This document shows, piece by piece, positions 43,264 to 51,328 of a DNA stretch of 64,000 nt. The translations under genes were made by a program, and so were the position numbers. Numbering within the stretch: position 1 is the first letter of the stretch; every line of letters starts with the position of its first letter. The stretch lies in assembly GCF_900103325.1 (NCBI RefSeq), contig NZ_FMXM01000014.1:62001-126000 (forward strand), written 5' to 3'. Origin of the DNA: Mesorhizobium qingshengii. Lineage in GTDB: Bacteria; Pseudomonadota; Alphaproteobacteria; Rhizobiales; Rhizobiaceae. Under the pieces are notes generated by a model. The model saw only the letters and a list, made by a program, of their open reading frames with translations, did no database searches and had not been told where the DNA came from.

Positions 43264-43680
43264 ATGCGGCGCGATGATGATTCCCGGGAACGGATTTCCG
43301 GAACCGATGTGGCGCGACAGCCGGCGCTGAACGTAAAAGGTGGGCTTTCAGTGCGCAGTGCACGCAGAGTACTGGCGTTCCTGAACGAGAACTTTTCGCG
43401 CAAGCTGGCGCTTGCCGAGATGGCAGCGGTTTGCGAGCTTTCACCCTACCATTTTGTACGGGCTTTCTCCAAGACGTTCGGGGCGCCGCCACATCAATAT
43501 GTTCTCGATCTGCGGCTGGACTTTGCCGAAAGACTGCTTCTCGACAAGCGTCTGACGATCGCGGACATCGCTCATTTAAGCGGGTTTTCGAGCCAGAGTC
43601 ACTTTACCACGGTAATGAAAAGATACCGGCATTTAACGCCATTACAAGTTCGGTCTAGCAAGTTTAAGCGCGAAGATTAA
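43264..43680 (+). CDS. AraC-type DNA-binding protein, HTH domain only
   Basis: 138 residues, essentially only the AraC double HTH ('LALAEMAAVCELSPYHFVRAF', 'TIADIAHLSGFSSQSHFTTVMKRY'), without a sensing domain. The DNA-binding part is closely similar to that of the neighbour (NENFxRKxxxAExAxV...PPHxYxxxLRLDFAExLL). Short AraC proteins of this type can act as constitutive activators or antagonists. The 211-bp gap downstream leads to the adhesin. Confidence 0.82.
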   Translation: MRRDDDSRERISGTDVARQPALNVKGGLSVRSARRVLAFLNENFSRKLALAEMAAVCELSPYHFVRAFSKTFGAPPHQYVLDLRLDFAERLLLDKRLTIADIAHLSGFSSQSHFTTVMKRYRHLTPLQVRSSKFKRED

Positions 43681-43891
43681 ACTGAAGCTAAATTGCGCGA
43701 TTGCTTAACTAAGCGTGGACGGAATATTATTGAAGGTCCGACTAAAGTAACGGTCCATTAACCTCCACTGGTCTGTGCCAATCTTTTCTCACGAGACAGC
43801 AATTTCCTGAAATACCGCAAGCCGGAATCATGTCTTTTTGCCGTGAGTTGGAATTGTCAGACATTTTCGTGCCGGCCAGCGGAGAGGGACC
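43681..43891 (+). promoter_or_regulatory. Presumed promoter region of the adhesin operon
   Basis: AT-rich 211-bp gap. GCTTA-AC-TAAGC (43703-43714) is a near-perfect palindrome. No -35/-10 pair is fixed with confidence. Confidence 0.35.
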
Positions 43892-46800
43892 ATGACCGAC
43901 AATCGCATTTCGAGCGGCTCGTTTGTTCAGCGTCGGGCAGTGCATTTCGCCGGACACTGGATCGCGGGGGGCGATCACGGCTCCCGCTCGTTGCGCCGAC
44001 GCCTGATGGCGGTCCTGCGCATGGCACATCGGGTGCTCGGCATGCGCCGCAAGGAATCTGGGCTCGGCATGCTCGGCATCGGCAGGGTTCTGGCAGCGGC
44101 GCTCGGTGCGATCGCACTCGGGTGCACCGCCACGCCGGCACTGGCGCAATATGCTGCCGGCGGCGGCACGGCAAACGGTGTGCGTGGTATCGCGATTGGA
44201 TCTGGAGCGGTGCAAAACGGAGCCGATTCCATCGCCCAGGGCACCAATGCCAATGCGGGCAACCAGAATGCCGTCGCAATCGGTTTCCAGTCGATCGCAT
44301 CCCAGATCAACTCCATCTATCTTGGCTCGCGCACCGCCGCCGGGACAGGTGCAACGGCCCAGAGCGCCATCGGCATCGGCACGGATGTCACGGCATCCCA
44401 GGCCGACGCCATCGGGATAGGACGTGCATCCGTTGCGTCAGCACAATACTCGGTGGCTCTCGGCCTGAACGCGAAAGCTACAGGCACTGGCGGCGCGATG
44501 GCGCTGGGTCAAGGCACAATCTCGAGTGGTGTCAATTCGGTTGCGCTCGGCGTCCAAGCCAGTGCCACAGGAGCCGGCGCCAACGCTTTGGGCACTTTCT
44601 CCGTTGCTTCGGGAGGGAACTCCACCGCCCTTGGCACCAGCTCCTTGGCCAGCAACAATTATGCGACAGCCGCAGGCTGGGCCTCCCTAGCCAGCGGCGC
44701 CAATTCCACTGCCGTAGGACGTCAGGCCACCGCCAGCGGCATAAACGCCTCCTCCTTCGGGACTGGTTCGAGTGCGGTAGGAGACAATTCTCTTGCTGCC
44801 GGCGTTAGCGCCAGCGCCGGCGGAGTCGGCAGTACCGCACTCGGCATCGGCACCTCGGCTGGCGGCGCCAGTTCGGCTGCAGTCGGCTTCCAGGCCCAAG
44901 CCGCCGGCACAAATGCCGTCGCTGTTGGTCCCCAGGCAAATGCATCGGCGTCAAATTCGGCAGCGTTCGGCAACGTCGCCACCGCCTCGGGTAATTTCGC
45001 CCTGGCCTTGGGCAATTCGGCGGTGTCGAGCGGGGTAGGCTCGGTCGCGGCGGGCTCGGGAGCCCAGGCCACGGACGTCTCCGCCACCGCGCTGGGCAAC
45101 AACGCCACCGCGACCGCCGCGAGCGCAACCGCGCTGGGACTGGGCGCTACGGCGAGCGGTGTAAACGCCAGCGCGATCGGCAAGTCGGCCAACGCGAGCG
45201 CGCAGGACGCCATTGCCTTCGGCACGAGCGCCAAGGCTGATTCCGCCGAGGCGGTCGCGATAGGCACGAATGCGGTGGCGACCGGCGGAAAGGCGGTTTC
45301 GATCGGCTCCGGCAACACCGCCTATGGCGACGGGGCGGTCTCCATTGGCGATCCCAGCTATGCCAGCGGCACTGGCGCCTTCACCGGCGGCGCCAACAAC
45401 ATCGCCAACAGCGACGGTACGGCAACCGCCACCGCCGCCAACCAGGCCGCGGGCGCTGTCGCCATCGGCAACAACAACAAGGCCATCGGGCAAGGTTCCG
45501 TGGCGCTGGGCAACGGCTCCACAGCGGGCGCTTCCGGTCTTGCGGGCAATGTCGCGCTGGGCGACGGCGCGACGGCGGCGGCGAGTTCCGGCGACGTGGC
45601 GCTGGGCTCCGGCTCGGTGACCACGGCGGCGGTCGGCACGGCCAGTGCCGTGATCAACGGCACCACGTATGCTTTCCAGGGCACCTCGCCTACCTCGACG
45701 GTCAGCATCGGTGCGCCCGGTGCGGAACGCACGCTCACCAATCTGGCGGCGGGGCGGATCAGCTTGACGTCGACGGATGCGGTCAACGGTTCGCAGCTCT
45801 TCGCCACCAACCAGGCGGTCGACGCCATAGGCGCTTCATTGACCAACATCACTGATGGCGGCGGCATCAAGTATTTCCACGCCAATTCGACTCTGCCGGA
45901 CTCCCAGGCTCTCGGAACGGATTCCGTCGCGGTTGGGCCGAATGCCGTGGCCAACAACGCAGGTGACGTGGCGATCGGCCTGAATTCTACGTCGGGCGCA
46001 ACCACCGCGGTTGGCGGGGCGACGATCGGCGGCGTGAACTACACCTTCGCCGGCGCCACGCCGGCCGGTGCCTTCTCTGTCGGGTCGGCAGGCGCCGAGC
46101 GTCAGATCCAGAATGTCGCGGCCGGGCAGCTGAACGGAGGCTCGACCGACGCGGTCAACGGTTCGCAGCTCTTCGCCACCAACCAGCAGGTGACGCAGAA
46201 TACCACCGACATAGCCGCCATCGGCGGCAATGTGACCGGTCTCGGCGACACCATCAACAACATCGCCGGCGATACCTCGACCGCCTATACCGATGCCAAT
46301 GGCGTGGGCATCCGCTATGCCCGCACCAATGAGACGGGACTGGCGCAGACCGATTCCTTCGCTCAAGGGGTAGGCTCCACCGCCGTCGGCTACCAGGCGA
46401 CCGCGACCGGCGACAGCGCGCTGGCGCTCGGACGCGACAGCGCGGCCAGCATCGATGGCGGCGTGGCGCTCGGTTCGGGGTCGGTTTCCGACCGCGCCCT
46501 GGCTCCGGCCACCGGTCAGATCGCGGCCGGTCCGTCCAACTTCATCCAGTACAACACGACCGACAAGACGCTGCTCGGCGCGGTTTCGGTGGGCACGGAT
46601 ACGTCCTACCGGCAGATCACCAATGTCGCCGACGGCACGCAAGCCCAGGATGCGGTCACGCTCCGCCAGCTGCAGGGGGCGATCGCCTCCGTCTCGGTGA
46701 CGTCGACCAAGTATTTCCATGCCAATTCGGCGGCGGGCGACTCGCTCGCGGTGGGGGCGGAATCGGTCGCGATCGGCCCGACGACTGTCGTCAACGGCGA

Positions 46801-48328
46801 CAATGGCGTGGGCATCGGCAATGGCGCCATCGTCGACCAGACCGCGCCTGGCGGCACGGCCATAGGCCAGAACGCCCATGTCATGCTGGCCGACGGCCTG
46901 GCGCTCGGCACCAATTCGCTCGCCTCCGGCATCCAGTCGGTGGCGCTGGGCGCCGGCGCCCAAAGCACCTTCATCAACAGCGTCGCGCTGGGCGCGCAGT
47001 CCATCACCACGGTCGGCGCTCAGACCGGCTACACGGCCTTTGCCCTGACCGCCCCGCAGACCTCGGTCGGCGAAGTGTCGATCGGCTCCGCGGGGGCCGA
47101 ACGCAAGCTCACCAATGTCGCGGCGGGCTCGGCCGATACCGACGCCGTCAACGTCTCCCAGCTTCGCGGCGTGTCGCAAAACGTTGCCAACCTGTTCGGC
47201 GGCAGCACCACGGTCAATCCCGACGGGTCGGTCACCGGGCCGACATACACCATCCAGGGCAACAATTATTCGACCGTCTATGACGGCTTCACGGCCGTCG
47301 ACAATGCGCTGACCAGCATCACCAATGGCGGCGGCATCAAGTATTTCCACGCCAATTCGACACTGGCCGATTCCACCGCCAGCGGCACCGACAGCGTCGC
47401 GATCGGACCAGCGAGCGTGGCGAGCGGCACGGACAGTCTCGCCGCCGGCAATGGCGCCACGGCAAGTGCACAAGGTGCCGTGGCGCTCGGCCAGGGGGCC
47501 AAGGCCAGCAATGCCAATGATGTGGCGCTCGGTTCCGGCTCGGTGACGCAGACCGCCGTCGGCACGTCGAGCACCGTCATCAACGGCAAGACCTACGCCT
47601 ATGCCGGGACCACCCCGGTCGGAACCGTCAGCGTCGGCGATGCCGGTGCCGAGAGGACGATCACCAATGTCGCTGCCGGACGCGTTTCCGCCGACAGCAC
47701 CGACGCGATAAATGGTTCCCAGCTCTTCGCCACGAACACGGCGATCGAGGATCTGAAAGCCGGCGTCGGAAACCTCACCCAGAATGCGGTGGTGTATGAC
47801 ACCAATCCAGATGGCAGCAAGAAGAACAGCATCACGCTGCAGGGCGGAGACGTCAACGCGCCGGTGGTCATCTCGAATGTCGGACCCGGCGTTGCCGGCA
47901 CCGATGCGGTCAACGTCAACCAGTTGAACCAGGGCATAACCGAGACCAAGAGCTATACGGACAACCGTGTAGCTTACGCCATCGATACGGCCAACACCTA
48001 TACCGACAAAGTGGCCGTCACGACCTTGCAACAAGCCAACGATTACACAGACCAGAAGCTCAGCCAGCTCAATACGGACATCAGCGGCATACGCGACGAA
48101 GCACGGCAGGCTGCGGCAATCGGGCTCGCCGCAGCCTCGCTCCGCTACGATGACCGTCCCGGAAAGTTGAGCGTCGCGGCGGGTGGCGGCTTCTGGCGGG
48201 ACGCGAGTGCGTTCGCCTTCGGTGCGGGCTACACCAGCGAAGACGGTCGTATCCGCGGCAATGTGTCGGGCACGGCGGCGGGTGGAAACATCGGTGTCGG
48301 CGCCGGCCTCAGCTTCACGTTGAACTGA
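43892..48328 (+). CDS. Trimeric autotransporter adhesin (YadA-like, 1478 aa)
   Basis: A long extended signal peptide (about 85 residues, two basic stretches, ending TPALAQ) directs Sec export. Residues about 90-620 are YadA-head-type repeats rich in AxAxG and VALG/AIG. Stalk motifs 'TDAVNGSQLFATN' recur near residues 630, 755 and 1275, with related TDAVNVSQL/DAVTLRQL elements. Three 'KYFHANS' modules lie near 660, 940 and 1150. A coiled-coil stalk (about 1350-1400) precedes a C-terminal beta-strand anchor ending GLSFTLN, long enough for the usual four strands. Trimers form a surface fibre binding host or matrix; the target is unknown. GGAGAGGG precedes the ATG. Confidence 0.93.
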   Translation: MTDNRISSGSFVQRRAVHFAGHWIAGGDHGSRSLRRRLMAVLRMAHRVLGMRRKESGLGMLGIGRVLAAALGAIALGCTATPALAQYAAGGGTANGVRGIAIGSGAVQNGADSIAQGTNANAGNQNAVAIGFQSIASQINSIYLGSRTAAGTGATAQSAIGIGTDVTASQADAIGIGRASVASAQYSVALGLNAKATGTGGAMALGQGTISSGVNSVALGVQASATGAGANALGTFSVASGGNSTALGTSSLASNNYATAAGWASLASGANSTAVGRQATASGINASSFGTGSSAVGDNSLAAGVSASAGGVGSTALGIGTSAGGASSAAVGFQAQAAGTNAVAVGPQANASASNSAAFGNVATASGNFALALGNSAVSSGVGSVAAGSGAQATDVSATALGNNATATAASATALGLGATASGVNASAIGKSANASAQDAIAFGTSAKADSAEAVAIGTNAVATGGKAVSIGSGNTAYGDGAVSIGDPSYASGTGAFTGGANNIANSDGTATATAANQAAGAVAIGNNNKAIGQGSVALGNGSTAGASGLAGNVALGDGATAAASSGDVALGSGSVTTAAVGTASAVINGTTYAFQGTSPTSTVSIGAPGAERTLTNLAAGRISLTSTDAVNGSQLFATNQAVDAIGASLTNITDGGGIKYFHANSTLPDSQALGTDSVAVGPNAVANNAGDVAIGLNSTSGATTAVGGATIGGVNYTFAGATPAGAFSVGSAGAERQIQNVAAGQLNGGSTDAVNGSQLFATNQQVTQNTTDIAAIGGNVTGLGDTINNIAGDTSTAYTDANGVGIRYARTNETGLAQTDSFAQGVGSTAVGYQATATGDSALALGRDSAASIDGGVALGSGSVSDRALAPATGQIAAGPSNFIQYNTTDKTLLGAVSVGTDTSYRQITNVADGTQAQDAVTLRQLQGAIASVSVTSTKYFHANSAAGDSLAVGAESVAIGPTTVVNGDNGVGIGNGAIVDQTAPGGTAIGQNAHVMLADGLALGTNSLASGIQSVALGAGAQSTFINSVALGAQSITTVGAQTGYTAFALTAPQTSVGEVSIGSAGAERKLTNVAAGSADTDAVNVSQLRGVSQNVANLFGGSTTVNPDGSVTGPTYTIQGNNYSTVYDGFTAVDNALTSITNGGGIKYFHANSTLADSTASGTDSVAIGPASVASGTDSLAAGNGATASAQGAVALGQGAKASNANDVALGSGSVTQTAVGTSSTVINGKTYAYAGTTPVGTVSVGDAGAERTITNVAAGRVSADSTDAINGSQLFATNTAIEDLKAGVGNLTQNAVVYDTNPDGSKKNSITLQGGDVNAPVVISNVGPGVAGTDAVNVNQLNQGITETKSYTDNRVAYAIDTANTYTDKVAVTTLQQANDYTDQKLSQLNTDISGIRDEARQAAAIGLAAASLRYDDRPGKLSVAAGGGFWRDASAFAFGAGYTSEDGRIRGNVSGTAAGGNIGVGAGLSFTLN
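45779..45814 (+). repeat. 36-bp exact repeat (with 46151-46186) inside the adhesin
   Basis: The two copies encode AVNGSQLFATNQ and are base-identical over 36 bp, 372 bp apart, a likely recombination site. Confidence 0.8.
45855..45891 (+). repeat. 37-bp exact repeat (with 47325-47361) inside the adhesin
   Basis: Both copies encode GGGIKYFHANS and are base-identical; separation 1470 bp, a multiple of three, so recombination would keep the frame. Confidence 0.8.
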
Positions 48329-48335
48329 GGCGGGA

Positions 48336-48911
48336 ATGAGCAGGCAAACCAGATATGCCGGCCTTGCCGCACTGACTTGCCTGGCGCTCTGCGGCGGTCT
48401 CGTGCCGGCTGTCGGGCAGGTTGCCTCGCCGTACAGGATCAAGCCGTCGGATGTGGCGGTACCTCCCGAGGTGAAACTGGGAGAGTACCAGCGCACCATC
48501 CGTCCCTTCGAAAACTGGACACTGATCTGTGACGAGAACCTCAAGGCCCGCAAGAAGGTGTGCAATGTCTCGCAGGTGATCGAGGACGCGTCCGGCAAGA
48601 TGGCCTTCAGCTGGTCGCTTGCCGCCACTCAGGACGGCAAGCCGTACATGATCCTGCGCACCGCGCCAAACGCCAGGAGCGACGGCCTGGTGTCGCTGAA
48701 GTTCGATGGGCGCAACCAGTCGGTCGACGTTCGCCTGAACGGCTGCAACGAAATGGTCTGCGTCGGCATGCTGCCGGTGGGGCCCGTCATGCGCCAGCAG
48801 ATTTCGCAGAATGCGACGCCGGCGATCTCCTACTCGACCGTCGACGGTCAGACGGTCACCGTGACCGCAACGCTCAAGGGGCTGTCAGAGGCCCTTTCGC
48901 CAGTCAAATAA
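48336..48911 (+). CDS. IalB-family (invasion-associated locus B) protein
   Basis: A 191-residue secreted protein: signal peptide (about residues 1-27, ending near VGQ), then the IalB domain with 'FENWTLICDENLKARKKVC' and RLNGCNEMVCVGM, giving four conserved cysteines likely to form disulfides. It starts 7 bp after the adhesin. IalB proteins are periplasmic or outer-membrane-associated and named from Bartonella; here the link to the adhesin suggests a surface or assembly role, as inference. Confidence 0.85.
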   Translation: MSRQTRYAGLAALTCLALCGGLVPAVGQVASPYRIKPSDVAVPPEVKLGEYQRTIRPFENWTLICDENLKARKKVCNVSQVIEDASGKMAFSWSLAATQDGKPYMILRTAPNARSDGLVSLKFDGRNQSVDVRLNGCNEMVCVGMLPVGPVMRQQISQNATPAISYSTVDGQTVTVTATLKGLSEALSPVK

Positions 48912-48924
48912 CCGGGGCAGCACC

Positions 48925-49593
48925 ATGAGCCAGCAGGACCAGTTCATCTCCTCAAAACGCAGCGGCCCGACCGTCGAGGCGGATCGGCACAGGCTCGTCG
49001 AACCCGTGCGGCGGCGGTGGCCGCGCGTCATCGGATTTTCGCTGTTGGGGCTAGTGGTGGCAGGCCTTGGCTTCGCCGCCGGGAACTATGCCGCGATCGC
49101 CAATCTGGTCGGTAGCGTGACGGCTGCGCAGGCCGAGACAGCCGCTCCCGCGCTTCCGGACACCCCTTTCCTCCAGCACGTCAAGCAAGCCGGTGTGCAG
49201 GCCTGTTCGACTGTCTTTCCGGTGCTCGGACAGATCTTGACGACCGGCACCAAATACAGCGTCAAATCGTTGTGGAACGACCAGGCCGCCGACAAACATG
49301 CCGTCCAGGCCTTTGTCGGCATGGACTATGCGACGGAGCGCTATAGCGGGCCGGCCGCCGGCGTCGTTTTCGCATCGCCCACCGCTTCGGGTTGCGAGGG
49401 GGCGATGGTGCGGGTGGCGCCATTCGCCAGCCCGTGTGCCGACATCCCGTCCGTTCTTCCGCAGGGCAGCAAGATCACCGACCATCTTGGGCAGGTCGAG
49501 GTATACGAGCTCGGCGGGAACGCGGGTGAGGCCCTTCTCCTGCCGACCGGCAACAGCTGTGTGGTGATCTCCGTCGCATCGGCGGCGAAGTGA
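48925..49593 (+). CDS. Membrane-anchored periplasmic protein, unknown function
   Basis: 222 residues: an N-terminal cytosolic tail of about 33 residues, one membrane helix ('VIGFSLLGLVVAGLGFAAG'), then a periplasmic part with four cysteines (CSTVF, GCEGAM, SPCADI, SCVVIS) consistent with disulfides. Starts 13 bp after the IalB gene, so part of the same operon. I do not recognise the family; an accessory role for the adhesin is inferred from position. Confidence 0.72.
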   Translation: MSQQDQFISSKRSGPTVEADRHRLVEPVRRRWPRVIGFSLLGLVVAGLGFAAGNYAAIANLVGSVTAAQAETAAPALPDTPFLQHVKQAGVQACSTVFPVLGQILTTGTKYSVKSLWNDQAADKHAVQAFVGMDYATERYSGPAAGVVFASPTASGCEGAMVRVAPFASPCADIPSVLPQGSKITDHLGQVEVYELGGNAGEALLLPTGNSCVVISVASAAK

Positions 49594-49638
49594 GGGCGCG
49601 GAACTGATGGCGACGACTCCTGCAGAGGATTGCTGACT

Positions 49639-50118
49639 ATGAGATCGGGACCTTTGGCTGCTGTTCTTGGCATAGCCTTGCTCTGGGCCGGGCAAGTCAT
49701 CTCGGCCGACCTGCCGGAAGGACCGCCGGAGCCGCCCGCTCCGCCGCCCCAGGAGGAAAAAGGCATCTGGGCGGCGATCGCCTATTCCGGTGCCGATACC
49801 AAGTACGGCTTCTTCTGGGGCGCCGACAAGCGGCAAGAGGCGTCGGATATCGCCCTCAAGCATTGCGAGAACGCGGGCGGACAAGACTGCACGGTCGTGG
49901 CGGTGTTCCGCAATCATCGCCATTGGGACGACGATGACGGCACCGGCTTTCCCTACAAGCACTGTGGTGCCCTGGCCGTGGCCGAGAAGGCCACCGACCG
50001 GCTGACACCCTGGGGTGCAAAGTCTGCCGAGACCCGCCGGGAAGCGGAAGACCTCGCTTTGCAGGCCTGCGAGACGGCAGGGGGCAAATGCAAGATCCGC
50101 GAGTGGGTGTGCACATAA
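49639..50118 (+). CDS. DUF4189-domain secreted protein
   Basis: About 159 residues: signal peptide ending near VISA, a proline-rich linker (EGPPEPPAPPPQEE), then a DUF4189 domain starting GIWAAIAYSG with Cys residues in 'HCENAGGQDCTVV', CGALAVAE, ACETAGGKCK and the terminal EWVC. Function of the domain is unknown. ATG rather than the TTG nine bases earlier is taken. Fourth gene of the operon. Confidence 0.8.
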   Translation: MRSGPLAAVLGIALLWAGQVISADLPEGPPEPPAPPPQEEKGIWAAIAYSGADTKYGFFWGADKRQEASDIALKHCENAGGQDCTVVAVFRNHRHWDDDDGTGFPYKHCGALAVAEKATDRLTPWGAKSAETRREAEDLALQACETAGGKCKIREWVCT

Positions 50119-50187
50119 CAGCCTTCGTCACCAGGCAGTTCACAGTGCCCGTTCGACGACGCGCCAAACCCGAGAAAGCCGCAATCA

Positions 50188-50730
50188 TTGCTCGACCTTA
50201 GACGCATTTCTTCGGAGGCCGTTTGCGCGGCTGTCATGGTTTGGTGGGTGTCGGCTGCCGCGGCGCAGCAGCAGGCGGCCACGCTTCCGAACGGCGCATC
50301 GTCGCTCCAGGAGACCTATCAGGACTGGCGGCTGGCCTGCACCATTGAAGAGAACGCCCGGGTCTGCGCGGTCTCACAGGATCAGGCGCAGCAAAACGGC
50401 CAAAGGCTTCTGGCCGTCGAGTTGCGCACGCGTGCCAGTGGTGGCCTGAGCGGAACCCTGTTGCTGCCCTTCGGCATCCTGTTCGAACCCGGCGTGTCAG
50501 CGCAGATAGACGACGCGCCGCCAGTGGCTCGACTGCCGTTCCGGACCTGTCTGCCGAATGGATGCGTTGCGTTGTTTCCGATCGATCGGGCCCTGATGCA
50601 GAAACTGAAGGCGGGCACGGCATTGAAGCTCAACGTCACGACCGCGGCGGACACCAAACTGAGCTTTCCCGTCTCATTGAAAGGCCTTGGTGCTGCCCTC
50701 GATCGCGCCGCGTCGCTGAGCGCTCGCTGA
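50188..50730 (+). CDS. IalB-family protein, second copy
   Basis: 180 residues with a TTG start preceded by GAGAAAG: signal peptide (residues 1-26, ending AAAA-Q), then 'WRLACTIEENARVCAVSQDQ' and FRTCLPNGCVALF, matching the four-Cys IalB frame. Diverged from the first copy, so not a recent duplication. An ATG at about residue 17 would leave an unusually short signal. The stop is in a strong hairpin between convergent operons. Confidence 0.78.
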   Translation: MLDLRRISSEAVCAAVMVWWVSAAAAQQQAATLPNGASSLQETYQDWRLACTIEENARVCAVSQDQAQQNGQRLLAVELRTRASGGLSGTLLLPFGILFEPGVSAQIDDAPPVARLPFRTCLPNGCVALFPIDRALMQKLKAGTALKLNVTTAADTKLSFPVSLKGLGAALDRAASLSAR

Positions 50731-50765
50731 ACAGTTGTATCCGACGATGGGGGTACGCGAGCGCT
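50719..50765. terminator. Inverted repeat between convergent operons
   Basis: AGCGCTCGC (50719-50727) pairs perfectly with GCGAGCGCT (50757-50765) around a 29-nt loop. It spans the end of the IalB operon and lies 18 bp past the end of hyfI. The loop is long, so terminator function is only suggested. Confidence 0.4.
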
Positions 50766-50782
50766 GCTCCCAGCATCGACAT

Positions 50783-51316
50783 TCAACCCCTGGGAACAGC
50801 AGTCCTTGAATCTTCGAGCAAGGCGAGCAAGCCCTTCAGAATTTCGATTGGTGGCGGCGGGCAACCTGGGATGTGCAGATCGACCGGCAGCACCTCCGAC
50901 ACTCCCCCCACCACGGCATAGCTGCCAGCGAAACAGCCGCCGTTCCTGGCGCAATCCCCGAGTGCAACCACCCATTTGGGGTTGGGAGTCGCGTCGTATG
51001 TTCGCTTCAACGCTTCGCGCATGTTCTTGGTCACCGGTCCTGTGACAAGCAGGATATCGGCATGACGCGGCGAGGCGACAAAACGGATTCCGAAACGCTC
51101 GATGTCATAGAATGCATTGTTGAGCGCATGCATCTCGAGTTCGCAGCCATTGCAGGAACCGGCGTCGACAGCCCGAATGGCCAGGCTTCTCCCCAGCCTT
51201 TTGCGGGCGGACCCGTCGAGGGCGCGCGCCAATTCCTCGACCGCCGAGTCGCGTGCCAATGGTGGTCGCTCGGTGAGGGCGGGGCGTATCAGGCTTTCGA
51301 AGAGGAGCTTGCGCAT
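50783..51316 (-). CDS. hyfI: Hydrogenase-4-type small subunit (HyfI/NuoB-like)
   Basis: A 177-residue NuoB-family subunit. All four cysteines for the [4Fe-4S] (N2-type) cluster are present: DAGSCNGCE (two), GDCARNGG and IPGCPPPP. It therefore keeps electron-transfer capacity, unlike the partner large subunit, which has lost its metal ligands. Last gene of the operon, 12 bp after hyfG. Located on the cytosolic side of the membrane complex. Confidence 0.87.
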   Translation of the reverse strand: MRKLLFESLIRPALTERPPLARDSAVEELARALDGSARKRLGRSLAIRAVDAGSCNGCELEMHALNNAFYDIERFGIRFVASPRHADILLVTGPVTKNMREALKRTYDATPNPKWVVALGDCARNGGCFAGSYAVVGGVSEVLPVDLHIPGCPPPPIEILKGLLALLEDSRTAVPRG

Positions 51317-51328
51317 GACAGCGTGCCT

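Noticed and set aside
46000-48628. 930-codon minus-strand frame under the adhesin and IalB gene
   Set aside because: Mirror of the codon-biased adhesin gene; no family motifs or ribosome site.
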